Shown piece after piece: positions 53,180 through 61,916 of a stretch of DNA of 64,000 nucleotides. The stretch covers positions 248,001-312,000 of the forward strand of contig NZ_CAJXTC010000001.1 in assembly GCF_913060805.1 (NCBI RefSeq). Reading direction: 5' to 3'. The DNA comes from an uncultured Draconibacterium sp. (lineage in GTDB: Bacteria > Bacteroidota > Bacteroidia > Bacteroidales > Prolixibacteraceae). Made by a program: the position numbers and the translations under genes. Numbering within the stretch: the stretch's first letter is position 1; each line of letters opens with the position of its first letter. A model generated the notes under the pieces. The model made no database searches. It worked only from the letters and a program-made list of their open reading frames with translations, and was not told where the DNA came from.

Positions 53180-53755
53180 ATGCGTTTGATACTATCTAAA
53201 AACCGACGATTAAATAAGGCAGAGCAGGCTTTAAATTCCGGTAGATACCAGGAAGCGTTAGAGCTTGGTCAGGCTTTGGTAAATTCACGAAATAAGGAAA
53301 TTACTTTCCGGGCGAACCGACTTTGTGGATTAGCACTTTATAAGCGTAAGAAATACCACGAAAGTCTGGAGTATCTGGAAAAGGCTTGCAAGACCGGAAA
53401 TTACCGGCACGATTGGTACAGTCTGGCAATGGCTTTGGTATTTGCCGGTAAATTGGAAGAGGCTGACGAAGCATTTAAAAACATTTACCGCACCAATGTA
53501 CAGCCCGGCTACTTGTTTGCGATACCTGTTCCCGGATTACTTTATCAATACATGAAAGCCTTAACGAAAATGCAGTTTGCAGACGCTGCAATAGTTCGGG
53601 CAAATGAGTTAAAGCAGATGTTTGTTGGTGTTGGACCGGATGCTACTAAACAAGTGCAGCGAGGTCTACCTGTACTCACTACTTTTCTTGCAGATGTTGA
53701 ACCCTTGTTTGAGCCGGAGAGGTTTGTTATGTGGAAAAGTGATTTTCGGATGTAG
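53180..53755 (+). CDS. TPR-repeat hypothetical protein
   Basis: 191 residues from ATG 53180 (a TTG two codons upstream is the alternative). At least three tetratricopeptide-type helix pairs are visible: AEQALNSGRYQEALELGQAL, CGLALYKRKKYHESLEYLEKA, SLAMALVFAGKLEEADEAFKNI. No signal peptide. It begins 23 bases after the GH95 gene and is likely the end of the PUL transcript. Scaffold function inferred only from the fold. Confidence 0.78.
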   Translation: MRLILSKNRRLNKAEQALNSGRYQEALELGQALVNSRNKEITFRANRLCGLALYKRKKYHESLEYLEKACKTGNYRHDWYSLAMALVFAGKLEEADEAFKNIYRTNVQPGYLFAIPVPGLLYQYMKALTKMQFADAAIVRANELKQMFVGVGPDATKQVQRGLPVLTTFLADVEPLFEPERFVMWKSDFRM

Positions 53756-53817
53756 AGTAAAGGATTTAACTTCACAGAGGGGAGGATTTCTATAGAGGTC
53801 CTGACTTCTTTTCCAAA

Positions 53818-54501
53818 TTACAATTGATTCGTATGAGCCAGTTTTTTATCGAGTAGTTTTTGTTTCTCCAAATTCCTTTCGTATCCCTTAATTTGTTGAT
53901 CAAGCAGAACATCGTAGCCTAAAACAATATTTTCAAATTGAGGGTCTTGCGTAAAGTCAGAATTGATTGATGAAAAATCCCTGAATCGAACATTTTCGAA
54001 AAAGAACGGCGTTACATATATGTTCACATAATCTGTTATCAAACTTTCAAGTTTTGCCGAGGTTTTATAATCGTTATATGTGCTAATAATATTTTTTCGC
54101 AGTTCGATATCCCGAATGAGGTCGAACTCGCCTGATGCCAAAATATTCTCCATGGTTGTAGTTGATGGCGTAAAATCAGCCAACGACATCATGCTGGCAA
54201 CCAGCGGCTTTATTCTTTCATCAGAATAATTAGCTGATAATAATATCTGTTTGAGCGTGTCGATATCGTTTTTATTCGATTTCAGAAAATCTATAGCTGA
54301 AACAAGATTTTCGTAATTGGCTTTATTCTCCTCATAGAAACTCTCGAAATACGCATCAGCTTCTGTTTCTGTCTTAATCGATTCATTCCAGTTGTTTAAC
54401 TTAAAAGCTATCGTAATGCCAATGATTACGATTAATAAATCAATCAATTTTGATTTCCAGTCAATATTAAAATCGAATTTTAACTTTCTCATCAGGTTCA
54501 A
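53818..54501 (-). CDS. DUF6090-like single-pass membrane protein
   Basis: 227 residues. A basic N-terminus is followed by one membrane segment (about 18-35, LIDLLIVIIGITIAFKL) and the typical NNWNESIKTETEADAYFESFYEENK word, then a helical periplasmic or cytoplasmic part with the motif LMSLADFTPSTTTMENILASGEFDLIRD (split here). I recognise it as the widespread Bacteroidota DUF6090 family; the function is unknown. Alone on the minus strand, convergent with the TPR gene. Confidence 0.82.
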   Translation of the reverse strand: MNLMRKLKFDFNIDWKSKLIDLLIVIIGITIAFKLNNWNESIKTETEADAYFESFYEENKANYENLVSAIDFLKSNKNDIDTLKQILLSANYSDERIKPLVASMMSLADFTPSTTTMENILASGEFDLIRDIELRKNIISTYNDYKTSAKLESLITDYVNIYVTPFFFENVRFRDFSSINSDFTQDPQFENIVLGYDVLLDQQIKGYERNLEKQKLLDKKLAHTNQL

Positions 54502-54688
54502 ATTTAGTTAGCCATCTTCTATTCGATGGATCGTGAATAGTGCTAAAAATAATCAATTTTATTCTATATCAATTTTTAAAAATCGATGGTTGATGTGTTC
54601 TGTCGGTTGCAGGCGCGGGGTATCAATATTTACTATTGAATGTCGTTTTTTCTAGTGCGGTTCGCCATTCAAAACTTAAAATTAATCC

Positions 54689-55285
54689 TTAATCCTTAAT
54701 CATTTCAACCGGCAACACAGGCATATTATCCATGTCCTGAAGGGCGTTTATCAAACCAATTTTTTGGTAGTTGGGTAGGTCGTTAACGGCAATGCGGCAA
54801 ACCGAAATTTTGTTTTCGACTATCAATTTCGCACGTTGCGTTCCGGGAAGCAGGGGAGTGTCGGGTGTCCACCATTTATTGCCATCGAAAAATATTGGGT
54901 TGGCCGTAAAACTGTCGGTAATACAATTGTTCTGAACGATCAGGATATCGTCGCAATTGCCGCGCTGGTTGTATAAATGCTGCAGTTGTTGGCGGTTCGT
55001 GTATTTACTGCTGTATTCAACGCTGTTGTCTTCAATCAGGCGGATGCTGTTAACGGAACGGTATTGGTGAGGCAGAAACTCGATCTTTTCAATCTGTTCT
55101 GCATAAACCACCCTGCAACGAAATAATCCTTCAGTACAGGTTTCAGGTATTTCTATCAGGTCCTCCAGCTTGAGCTTTGGTGCATCCGGGAAAAACTTCA
55201 TCCGCGCCACATCAAACCGTGCCTGGTGATACTCCAGGTTGTAGAGTTGCCCTTCTTTACATTTTATGGTTTCCAGTAGTTGCAT
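54689..55285 (-). CDS. Class IV aminotransferase / aminodeoxychorismate lyase-like (PabC-like)
   Basis: 198 residues, shorter than the ~270 usual for PabC, with the fold IV core: LEYHQARFD (N-terminus), the Lys loop QQLQHLYNQRGNCDDI, and the ITDSFTANPIFFDGNKWWTPDTPLLPGTQR word. It lies downstream of a PabB-like gene, so it probably makes p-aminobenzoate from aminodeoxychorismate. The short length and missing parts of the usual N-terminus (only about 20 residues before the LEYH word) are unusual; a start further upstream is not supported. Confidence 0.8.
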   Translation of the reverse strand: MQLLETIKCKEGQLYNLEYHQARFDVARMKFFPDAPKLKLEDLIEIPETCTEGLFRCRVVYAEQIEKIEFLPHQYRSVNSIRLIEDNSVEYSSKYTNRQQLQHLYNQRGNCDDILIVQNNCITDSFTANPIFFDGNKWWTPDTPLLPGTQRAKLIVENKISVCRIAVNDLPNYQKIGLINALQDMDNMPVLPVEMIKD

Positions 55286-55309
55286 AGTTTATTAGCTACG
55301 AGCCGCTAG

Positions 55310-55471
55310 TTACGAGTTGCGAGCAATAGGCAAATGCCAAATAGCAGTAGGCAACTTAATAACCCAACAATTTATCAGTTTCTCAATTTAACAATTTCTC
55401 CATTAAAGCTTTTATCTGTCAATCTCAACTCAATCTTTTTTCAATCTGTATCAATCAGGTTTCAATCTCCA
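55310..55471. repeat. Intergenic low-complexity repeat
   Basis: Between the pabC- and pabB-like genes lie TACGAGCCGCTAGTTACGAG, GGCAAATGCCAAATAGCAGTAGGC, CAATTTATCAGTTTCTCAATTTAACAATTTCTCC-like words and TCAATCTGTATCAATC plus TTCAATCTCCATCAATCC. The last words repeat those at 17580-17690. Confidence 0.5.
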
Positions 55472-56449
55472 TCAATCCTTCCTAAAAACCGGAATATAAA
55501 CTTTCTTCACCAGCTCTTCATACTCACTCTCGGCATTGCTTAAAAAAGTTATACCGCCACCACTTTTGTATACCAGTTGATCACCCTGTTTTTCTATATA
55601 GCGAATCAGCACGCAGCTGTCGAGGTTGTGCCCATCGAAATAGCCAAAAATGCCGGTGTAAAAACCTCGGTTGTAGTTTTCGGCAGCTTTAATAATTTCA
55701 ACGGTTTTCTTTTTTGGTGCACCGCAAATCGATCCGGCAGGCAGCATTTTAAATAGAATGTCGCCAATCCGTTCTGTATAGTTTTGTGGCAGATCGCCGC
55801 TAATTTTCGAACTCACCTGCCACAAATCGCGCTGGTTGGTTTTTAGTCGCTCCAGGTACCGGAATTTCTCTACCGTTACATTTTCAGCCACCAAACTCAG
55901 GTCGTTTCGTATCAGGTCTACAATGGTATTGTGCTCGGCCAGCTCTTTCGAGTCGTTCAAAATTCGTTCTTTGGCATTTGGTAACGAGGCGTCCATTGTC
56001 CCTTTCATAGGGTACGATGAAATTTTTCCGGCATCGATCTGCACAAATCTTTCGGGCGAAAAACATACAAACTCATCTTTCAGCAGCACTTTATAACGCG
56101 CCTCGCTATGGTGAAAGATCTCCTCAAGCGAGAGGTTGGTTTTAACCGTTGTTGGTTGCGTGTAATTCAGCAAATAGGTATCGCCGTTGTGAATGTGGTG
56201 CTGAACAAGATCATATCCTTTTTTATAATGGCTGAACGAAACGGGTTCTGTTTCCCATTTTATTTCTTTTTCATCACTTGTTGATTGGGCAAAATTCGAT
56301 CGATCATTTGCCTGCCACCAAATTTTATCCGTTTCGTCGGGCCTGAAGATCTTTGCCTTTGATGTGTCGAAATCGATCACAAAAACAAAAGCCTCGTTCT
56401 GGCGGCCCAGTTCATTCATTTCCGATATTATCGTTCTGTTTTCCTTCAT
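55472..56449 (-). CDS. pabB: Aminodeoxychorismate synthase component I / chorismate-binding protein
   Basis: 325 residues from ATG 56449. A start 25 codons further upstream is open but would overlap the yggS promoter region; homologues begin as MKENRTI-like. The chorismate-binding core has KMLPAGSICGAPKKKTVEII (the TxGAPK motif as SICGAPK), GFYTGIFGYFDG and the DLIRNDLSLVA stretch. It would make aminodeoxychorismate, together with a glutamine amidotransferase (PabA) not present in this window. Linked to the PabC-like gene by a 186-base gap. Confidence 0.88.
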   Translation of the reverse strand: MKENRTIISEMNELGRQNEAFVFVIDFDTSKAKIFRPDETDKIWWQANDRSNFAQSTSDEKEIKWETEPVSFSHYKKGYDLVQHHIHNGDTYLLNYTQPTTVKTNLSLEEIFHHSEARYKVLLKDEFVCFSPERFVQIDAGKISSYPMKGTMDASLPNAKERILNDSKELAEHNTIVDLIRNDLSLVAENVTVEKFRYLERLKTNQRDLWQVSSKISGDLPQNYTERIGDILFKMLPAGSICGAPKKKTVEIIKAAENYNRGFYTGIFGYFDGHNLDSCVLIRYIEKQGDQLVYKSGGGITFLSNAESEYEELVKKVYIPVFRKD

Positions 56450-56560
56450 CCTGTGCTGCAAAAGTATTAAAATGCCTGATATTTTGCTTCCAACTTTGAA
56501 CCCCGATCGTTGAAGGGTTTCCAACTTTATTTCTATTTTTACGTCAAATTCGAGCGAGGG

Positions 56561-57229
56561 ATGGATATTGGGAAAAATATAAAAGAAATTACGGAAAGTT
56601 TGCCTGAAAATGTAAGACTGGTAGCCGTTTCAAAAACAAAACCCAACGAGGATATTTTGGAAGCCTACAATACCGGTCATCGTATTTTTGGAGAAAATAA
56701 AGTACAGGATTTAACCAAAAAATACGAAGAACTGCCCAAAGATATCGAGTGGCATTTTATCGGACATCCGCAAACCAACAAAGTAAAATATATTGCTCCG
56801 TTTATCTCGCTTATTCACGGTGTCGATTCCATTAAGCTGTTAAAAACCATCAACAAAGAGGCCATTAAAAACAATCGGGTAATCGATGTATTGCTGCAAT
56901 TTCACGTTGCCGAAGAACTCACCAAGTTCGGTTTGTCGCCTGATGAGGCAGATGTTTTACTGTCGTCCGATGCATTTAAGCAGCTAACAAAGGTGCGGGT
57001 TATCGGCGTAATGGGAATGGCTACTTACACAGATGATAAAGATCAGGTACGGAATGAATTCCGGGTGTTAAAAAGTATTTTTAATTCGCTGAAAAATAAA
57101 TACTTTTCCGATTCCGAATTTTTTACCGAGATTTCAATGGGCATGTCGGATGATTATCCTTTAGCCATTGAAGAAGGAAGCACGATGATTCGTGTGGGAA
57201 GTAAAATCTTCGGAGCACGAAACTATTGA
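56561..57229 (+). CDS. YggS-family PLP-homeostasis protein
   Basis: 222 residues from ATG 56561; a 17-codon upstream extension (from 56510) is disfavoured. Core words: VRLVAVSKTKPNEDI (PLP Lys near 31), GENKVQDL, WHFIGHPQTNK, and SMGMSDDYPLAIEEGSTMIRVGSKIFG. It has a single alanine-racemase-like PLP domain without catalysis known; it binds PLP and affects amino acid and vitamin B6 balance. Divergent from pabB, followed by a DHOD-like gene. Confidence 0.92.
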   Translation: MDIGKNIKEITESLPENVRLVAVSKTKPNEDILEAYNTGHRIFGENKVQDLTKKYEELPKDIEWHFIGHPQTNKVKYIAPFISLIHGVDSIKLLKTINKEAIKNNRVIDVLLQFHVAEELTKFGLSPDEADVLLSSDAFKQLTKVRVIGVMGMATYTDDKDQVRNEFRVLKSIFNSLKNKYFSDSEFFTEISMGMSDDYPLAIEEGSTMIRVGSKIFGARNY

Positions 57230-57319
57230 AACAGACAGATTTATTAAAATAAGAACAGCGGGAAAAGGCACGAAATATTTCCGACCTTGTGTGCTGACTG
57301 CAAACTATAAACTTTTATT

Positions 57320-58309
57320 ATGGCAAATTTAGAGACTACATACCTCGGGCTAAAACTGAAAAATCCTTTGGTTGCCGCCAGTTCGGGACTGACAAGTTCG
57401 GTTGAGAAAATTAAAGAACTTGCCGACGCCGGTATTGGTGCTATCGTGCTGAAATCGATTTTCGAGGAGCAGATAAACAACGAGGTGACCAATATGCTGG
57501 CTAAAGATCAGCATAATGTTGGTTATCCGGAGGCTGAAGATTACATAAAAAATTACATGCGCGACAATACGGTTACGAAACATCTTGAGCTGGTAAAACA
57601 AGCAAAAGAAGCGGTTGATGTGCCTATTATTGCCAGTGTAAACTGTGTGTCGTCGAAAGAGTGGACCACTTTTGCCAAAGATTTTGAAGAGGCCGGTGCC
57701 GATGCCATCGAACTGAATATTTTCTATTTACCAACCGATCGTCATGAAAAGCCGGGAATGATCGAACAGCTTTACCTTGATGTTCTGGAAAAGGTGAAAA
57801 GTGAGGTTAATATTCCTGTGTCGGTTAAATTTGGTTTGAACCACAGCAATATTATTGGTATGGCCGACAAGTTAAAAGCCAATGGTGCTGCGGGTGTGGT
57901 AATGTTTAACCGTTTCTACGAGCCTGATATTAACCTGGACAAACTGGAGTTGGTAGCATCAGAAGTGTTTAGTACACCATCCGATTTGCGTCGTTCGTTG
58001 CGCTGGGTGGGTATTGTTTCTTCGTCAGTTACACATTTGGATATTGCCGCTTCAACCGGAATTCACAATGGCGATGCAGTAATTAAACAATTACTGGCCG
58101 GTGCACAGGTAACTCAATTGTGCTCAACCTTGTATGTAAATGGTGCGCAGGTGGTTAATGGCATGTTAGACGACCTTGCCGCATTTATGAAAAAGTGGAA
58201 CTTTAAAAAGATAGAAGATTTCAGAGGTCGCCTTTCGTATAAAAATATACCCGATCCGATGGTTTACGAGCGCTCTCAATTCATGAAATATTTCTCGAAC
58301 AGAAAATAA
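57320..58309 (+). CDS. Dihydroorotate dehydrogenase-like protein
   Basis: 329 residues. TIM-barrel protein with NPLVAASSGLT near residue 15, IIASVNCVSSKEWTTFAKDFEEAGADAIELNIF (split) and a FMN-binding GIVSSSVTHLDIAASTGIHNG and C-terminal LCSTLYVNGAQVVNGM. Similar to the catalytic domain of dihydroorotate dehydrogenase or dihydropyrimidine dehydrogenase, but without the iron-sulfur cluster region. Whether it makes orotate is unclear; the Bacteroidota group is usually named dihydroorotate-dehydrogenase-like. Ends 11 bases before the T9SS cargo gene. Confidence 0.88.
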   Translation: MANLETTYLGLKLKNPLVAASSGLTSSVEKIKELADAGIGAIVLKSIFEEQINNEVTNMLAKDQHNVGYPEAEDYIKNYMRDNTVTKHLELVKQAKEAVDVPIIASVNCVSSKEWTTFAKDFEEAGADAIELNIFYLPTDRHEKPGMIEQLYLDVLEKVKSEVNIPVSVKFGLNHSNIIGMADKLKANGAAGVVMFNRFYEPDINLDKLELVASEVFSTPSDLRRSLRWVGIVSSSVTHLDIAASTGIHNGDAVIKQLLAGAQVTQLCSTLYVNGAQVVNGMLDDLAAFMKKWNFKKIEDFRGRLSYKNIPDPMVYERSQFMKYFSNRK

Positions 58310-58320
58310 TCACCAGTAAG

Positions 58321-60567
58321 ATGATTAAACTAAAACCGGTATTTCTTGGTGTTCTTTTATGGTTTCTGGGAAGTACCGGTTTTGTTTTGGGGCAGGATGA
58401 GGTTCCGGTTATTGAAAATGCGCAAAACGATACCATTACTTATTGCTCCGATTCTGTTTACATAGCCGAGTTTATCTCTATTGAAAACATACAAATTGAT
58501 GCCGCAGATAAAGGAATGCAGGTATCAATTGTAAATTATGAAAGAGGAGAAGACAAGCTAGGGTATGATGAGGTTCCTTCGTTGCATTATAATTGGAACA
58601 ACTCTAAAGGAACGCTTGAAATAAGTGGCGTTGGTACCGATGAACAATACCGTGAAGCCATTTCTAAAGTGTTTTATTATAACCAGAGCGGAACAAGAAG
58701 TGTTGGAGTCAGAACATTTGCAATTGGTTTACTCGATGCTGATTATTTACCGTATACCAAACATTTCTACCAATACATTGCTAGCCGCGGAATACGTTGG
58801 ACTGCAGCCAAAACTGCAGCCGAGAATATGACATATTACGGGCTTAAGGGCTATCTGGCTACAATTACTTCGAATGTAGAGAACGATTTTATCTGGTCAA
58901 AAATTGATGGTGTAGGCTGGATAGGTGGGAGTGATGCCAGTAAGGAAGGTGATTGGTATTGGAGAACCGGACCGGAGGCAGGAACACTTTTCTGGAGAGG
59001 TACTTCCAATGGAACCGCTTTTGGATTTGCTTATTGGAATAATGGCGAACCTAATAATGTACAAAAATCGTGGGGCGTTGATGAAGATTACGCGCACATG
59101 GTTGTTGATCCCGGAGGAAGAGCAAAGTCTTGGAACGATTTGCCGGATGAAGGTGACAGAGATCAACCCGAAGGTTATTACTACCCACAAGGATACGTGG
59201 TTGAGTTTGGAGGCATGGAAAATCTCGAATTGCAATTGTCGGCTACGGCTTACATCGAGGTACGCGAAAGCAAACGTCCGGAGCTGGATTACACGAAAGT
59301 TCAAACCCTGTTTTGTGGAACGATGTCGGCTACCGTTGATTTGATTTTTCAGGATTCCGATCCGTTAGTCGAACTAATTTCGTTGGATCCATCTGTTACA
59401 GTCGACGATCCTTTAACTACAAAGCCTACAATCGAAGCAGCTGATTATGGCAAATATTATTTTCAGCTGAATACCATTGATGAGGCCAGTTGTTCGTACA
59501 TTGATACGGTAATGTTTGAGTTTCATAACCAGCCTGTAGCCGTATTTGATCTCGATTCTAACGAGTGCTACGGTTACAACCTGCAGTTGTCGTATACCGG
59601 TGAAAACTTCGAGGAAACAGAATTTACCTGGTACTACAACGATGCAGAATTTGATTCGGGAATTGGTTTGGATAGTGTTACCATTCCGCTGGGATTTGAA
59701 GATATTGACCGCTCGGTGGCTTTGAAAGTAAACGAACAGGGATGTATCGACTCATCTTTGGCGTTGGAAGTAAAAGTAAAACCTAATATTATAGTAGAAG
59801 CTGATAATCCGGAAGGATGTTCTCCGGTAATGGCTGAATTTACAACAACCACAAGTAAACCGGCCGAGTCATATCTTTGGGATTTTAATGATGGGAGCAC
59901 TTCGGCAGAACAAAGCCCCAGTCATAAATTTCTTAACCCGGAGCACATACAAAAAGCTTTCGATATTAGCCTCACCGTACTCGATATCAACGGATGCGAA
60001 AATACTGCCGTATATGATACCTTGGTAAAAGTGTATCCTGTTCCAACGGCCGGGTTCGATTTTTATCCGAAGGAAGTCTTGATTACCGATCCTCTGGTGG
60101 ATTTTACAAATACCTCTCATGCCGCTGCATCGTATTTCTGGGATTTTGGCGACAGCACTTTTACTGACGAAAAGGATCCGGTACATCGTTACAATGCAAT
60201 GGGCGTATATAATGTGTGGCTCGAAGCGGGTAATAGTTTTGGCTGTACCGATACCATTATAAAGCAGTTAAGTGTTGCTTTCGATAAACTAAATCCGCCA
60301 ACAGCTTTTTCTCCAAATGCTGCCTTGGACGAAGACCAGGAATTCAGATTATATGCCGAAGGTGTTGTAAATGAAGGTTACAATTTGTTGATCTTTAACC
60401 GCTGGGGCGAAGTTGTTTTTGAGTCGAATAGCCAGGAAAATGGTTGGGATGGCAAAATGCGCAATGGTAATTTTGCTCCGTCCGGAGTGTATACCTGGAT
60501 TCTGGAATATAACGATTTCAGAGGCGAATCGCACAAGCAAAAAGGCAATGTAACCCTCTTATTCTGA
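58321..60567 (+). CDS. T9SS cargo: C-type lectin-like, two PKD domains, type B sorting domain
   Basis: 748 residues. Signal peptide (1-25, ending LGQ), an unassigned beta domain (about 30-150), a C-type lectin-like domain (about 155-300) with WTAAKTAAENMTYYGLKGYL and YWNNGEPNN, which contains the Asn-Glu pair for calcium/sugar binding, PKD-like domains (about 488-575 and 576-655; words WDFNDGSTS and WDFGDSTF) and a type B C-terminal domain (about 658-748; FSPNAALDEDQEF, IFNRWGEVVFES, SGVYTWILEY). The last is exported by the type IX secretion system and is expected to need a PorP/SprF partner; two such genes are close. Probably a cell-surface sugar-binding protein. Confidence 0.93.
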   Translation: MIKLKPVFLGVLLWFLGSTGFVLGQDEVPVIENAQNDTITYCSDSVYIAEFISIENIQIDAADKGMQVSIVNYERGEDKLGYDEVPSLHYNWNNSKGTLEISGVGTDEQYREAISKVFYYNQSGTRSVGVRTFAIGLLDADYLPYTKHFYQYIASRGIRWTAAKTAAENMTYYGLKGYLATITSNVENDFIWSKIDGVGWIGGSDASKEGDWYWRTGPEAGTLFWRGTSNGTAFGFAYWNNGEPNNVQKSWGVDEDYAHMVVDPGGRAKSWNDLPDEGDRDQPEGYYYPQGYVVEFGGMENLELQLSATAYIEVRESKRPELDYTKVQTLFCGTMSATVDLIFQDSDPLVELISLDPSVTVDDPLTTKPTIEAADYGKYYFQLNTIDEASCSYIDTVMFEFHNQPVAVFDLDSNECYGYNLQLSYTGENFEETEFTWYYNDAEFDSGIGLDSVTIPLGFEDIDRSVALKVNEQGCIDSSLALEVKVKPNIIVEADNPEGCSPVMAEFTTTTSKPAESYLWDFNDGSTSAEQSPSHKFLNPEHIQKAFDISLTVLDINGCENTAVYDTLVKVYPVPTAGFDFYPKEVLITDPLVDFTNTSHAAASYFWDFGDSTFTDEKDPVHRYNAMGVYNVWLEAGNSFGCTDTIIKQLSVAFDKLNPPTAFSPNAALDEDQEFRLYAEGVVNEGYNLLIFNRWGEVVFESNSQENGWDGKMRNGNFAPSGVYTWILEYNDFRGESHKQKGNVTLLF

Positions 60568-60733
60568 TACAATCGATTGCACTAAAATAAGTTAAATTTG
60601 TTGACTTTTATCAGGTTTATTAGTATCTTTTACCTTCATCAAAACGTATAAAAAGCTGTTGTCCCGGAATTGATTTTTTTATGTAGGGGAGTACGATTTG
60701 ATATGTGAAGTAACAAGAAAAAACCAAGAAAAG

Positions 60734-60907
60734 ATGATGCGCAAATTTAAATTTAGTTCCTACTCCGAGAAAGAATATCGTGTATTTAAGGAGTATCCAC
60801 CGATGAAAAGACAACACAATTTTCACACTGAAGAGCATTTTGTTGTGCCATGGGAACTAAGCCACGAAGACGAGAAATTCAGTGCAAAAGCTAGAGCATG
60901 GGAATAA
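60734..60907 (+). CDS. Small hypothetical protein
   Basis: 57 residues from ATG 60734 (ATGATG; a start at 60698 is possible). The protein is basic at the N-terminus and Lys/Glu-rich later (FSSYSEKEYRVFKEYPPM, TEEHFVVPWELSHEDEKF). No signal peptide or membrane segment. Its 3' end overlaps the end of the convergent porP gene by 17 bases. Its codon use is acceptable, but short length means coding status is unproven. Confidence 0.45.
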   Translation: MMRKFKFSSYSEKEYRVFKEYPPMKRQHNFHTEEHFVVPWELSHEDEKFSAKARAWE

Positions 60908-61871
60908 GGAGTTTGTTTCTGATTTTACTTTCTCCTTTGGCTCCTATAAAAAATGTAAGTGATAATTCATGCGATCCATAACTGTAATTTGAAAGTTCGG
61001 ACAGGGTGTAGTCGAAACTGTATCCGAACTGAAATTTCTCGCGTGCAAAGCCGATTAAGGCAATAATTGCATCAGGGCGCGTGTCGATGTTATTCCTGAA
61101 CCAACCTCCAAATAAAAATGATTTTTCAATCATATAAATTCCAAGATTAAGCTGCTTAAATGATCCTTGTTGCTGGTAAAGTATATTTGGCGACAGAGTA
61201 AAACGCCGCGACAATAAATCGTGGTGAAACTTATGCAGGCGCGTACCGGCATGTACCGTTATTTTCATCGGAACTTTTCCTTTATTATCTCCTTCGTGAA
61301 TAGACTCATCGGGTGTGGTTAAATGATGCACACTGGCTCCCCAAAATACTTGTCGGTGCTGACCAACTGCTCCAATTGCAAAGTCGGGATAGGTTGTATT
61401 CCCTTCGTAAAGGTTGGCTCCGGTTGAACCCGAAATAACTCCTGAAAGCTGATCGATCTCCGACGGAAATATCAAACCGTTTGTATCGAATTGTTTTCTC
61501 ACAATACCGGCATTTAATCCCAGTGTCACAAAACTCTCCATGCCTATTTGCAGGTGGTAAGAATACGCCACGGTTGCCGAGCTTGTTGTAATTATATTAT
61601 TCGGTTCGCGATCGTGATAAGCCTGAAATCCAATACCTGCATTCTTGTCTTTCAACAGAAAATCGTACGAAAGTGAATAAGTGGTAAATGAATTGCCCTG
61701 TTGCGGCCACTGATTCCGGTAATTAATTACCATTCGCGGTAGCTCGGTGGTTCCGGCAAAAGCAGGATTTAAATGAAGCGGATTGGCAAAAAACTGTGAG
61801 TAACCGGGATCTTGAGCAAAAACTGCACATGGCAATACAAGTAGAGCAAGTAATAGTTTTTTGAAGTACAT
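60891..61871 (-). CDS. PorP/SprF-family type IX secretion system membrane protein, copy 2
   Basis: 326 residues. Signal peptide ending FAQ, then DPGYSQFFANPLHLNPAFAGTTELPRMVINYRNQWP (split here across residues 20-56), the hallmark of PorP/SprF proteins, and a beta-barrel body ending SLTFFIGAKG. These outer membrane proteins receive type B cargo. Encoded opposite to the T9SS cargo at 58321 and after the first copy (45-base gap). Confidence 0.93.
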   Translation of the reverse strand: MYFKKLLLALLVLPCAVFAQDPGYSQFFANPLHLNPAFAGTTELPRMVINYRNQWPQQGNSFTTYSLSYDFLLKDKNAGIGFQAYHDREPNNIITTSSATVAYSYHLQIGMESFVTLGLNAGIVRKQFDTNGLIFPSEIDQLSGVISGSTGANLYEGNTTYPDFAIGAVGQHRQVFWGASVHHLTTPDESIHEGDNKGKVPMKITVHAGTRLHKFHHDLLSRRFTLSPNILYQQQGSFKQLNLGIYMIEKSFLFGGWFRNNIDTRPDAIIALIGFAREKFQFGYSFDYTLSELSNYSYGSHELSLTFFIGAKGESKIRNKLLIPML

Positions 61872-61916
61872 TAAGTTTATCCCGGTTTAAATGAGCCGTG
61901 AAAATACAAAATCATA

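Noticed and set aside
56450-56524. 25-codon N-terminal extension of pabB
   Set aside because: It is open, but homologues start at the MKENRT position and the region overlaps the divergent yggS upstream region.
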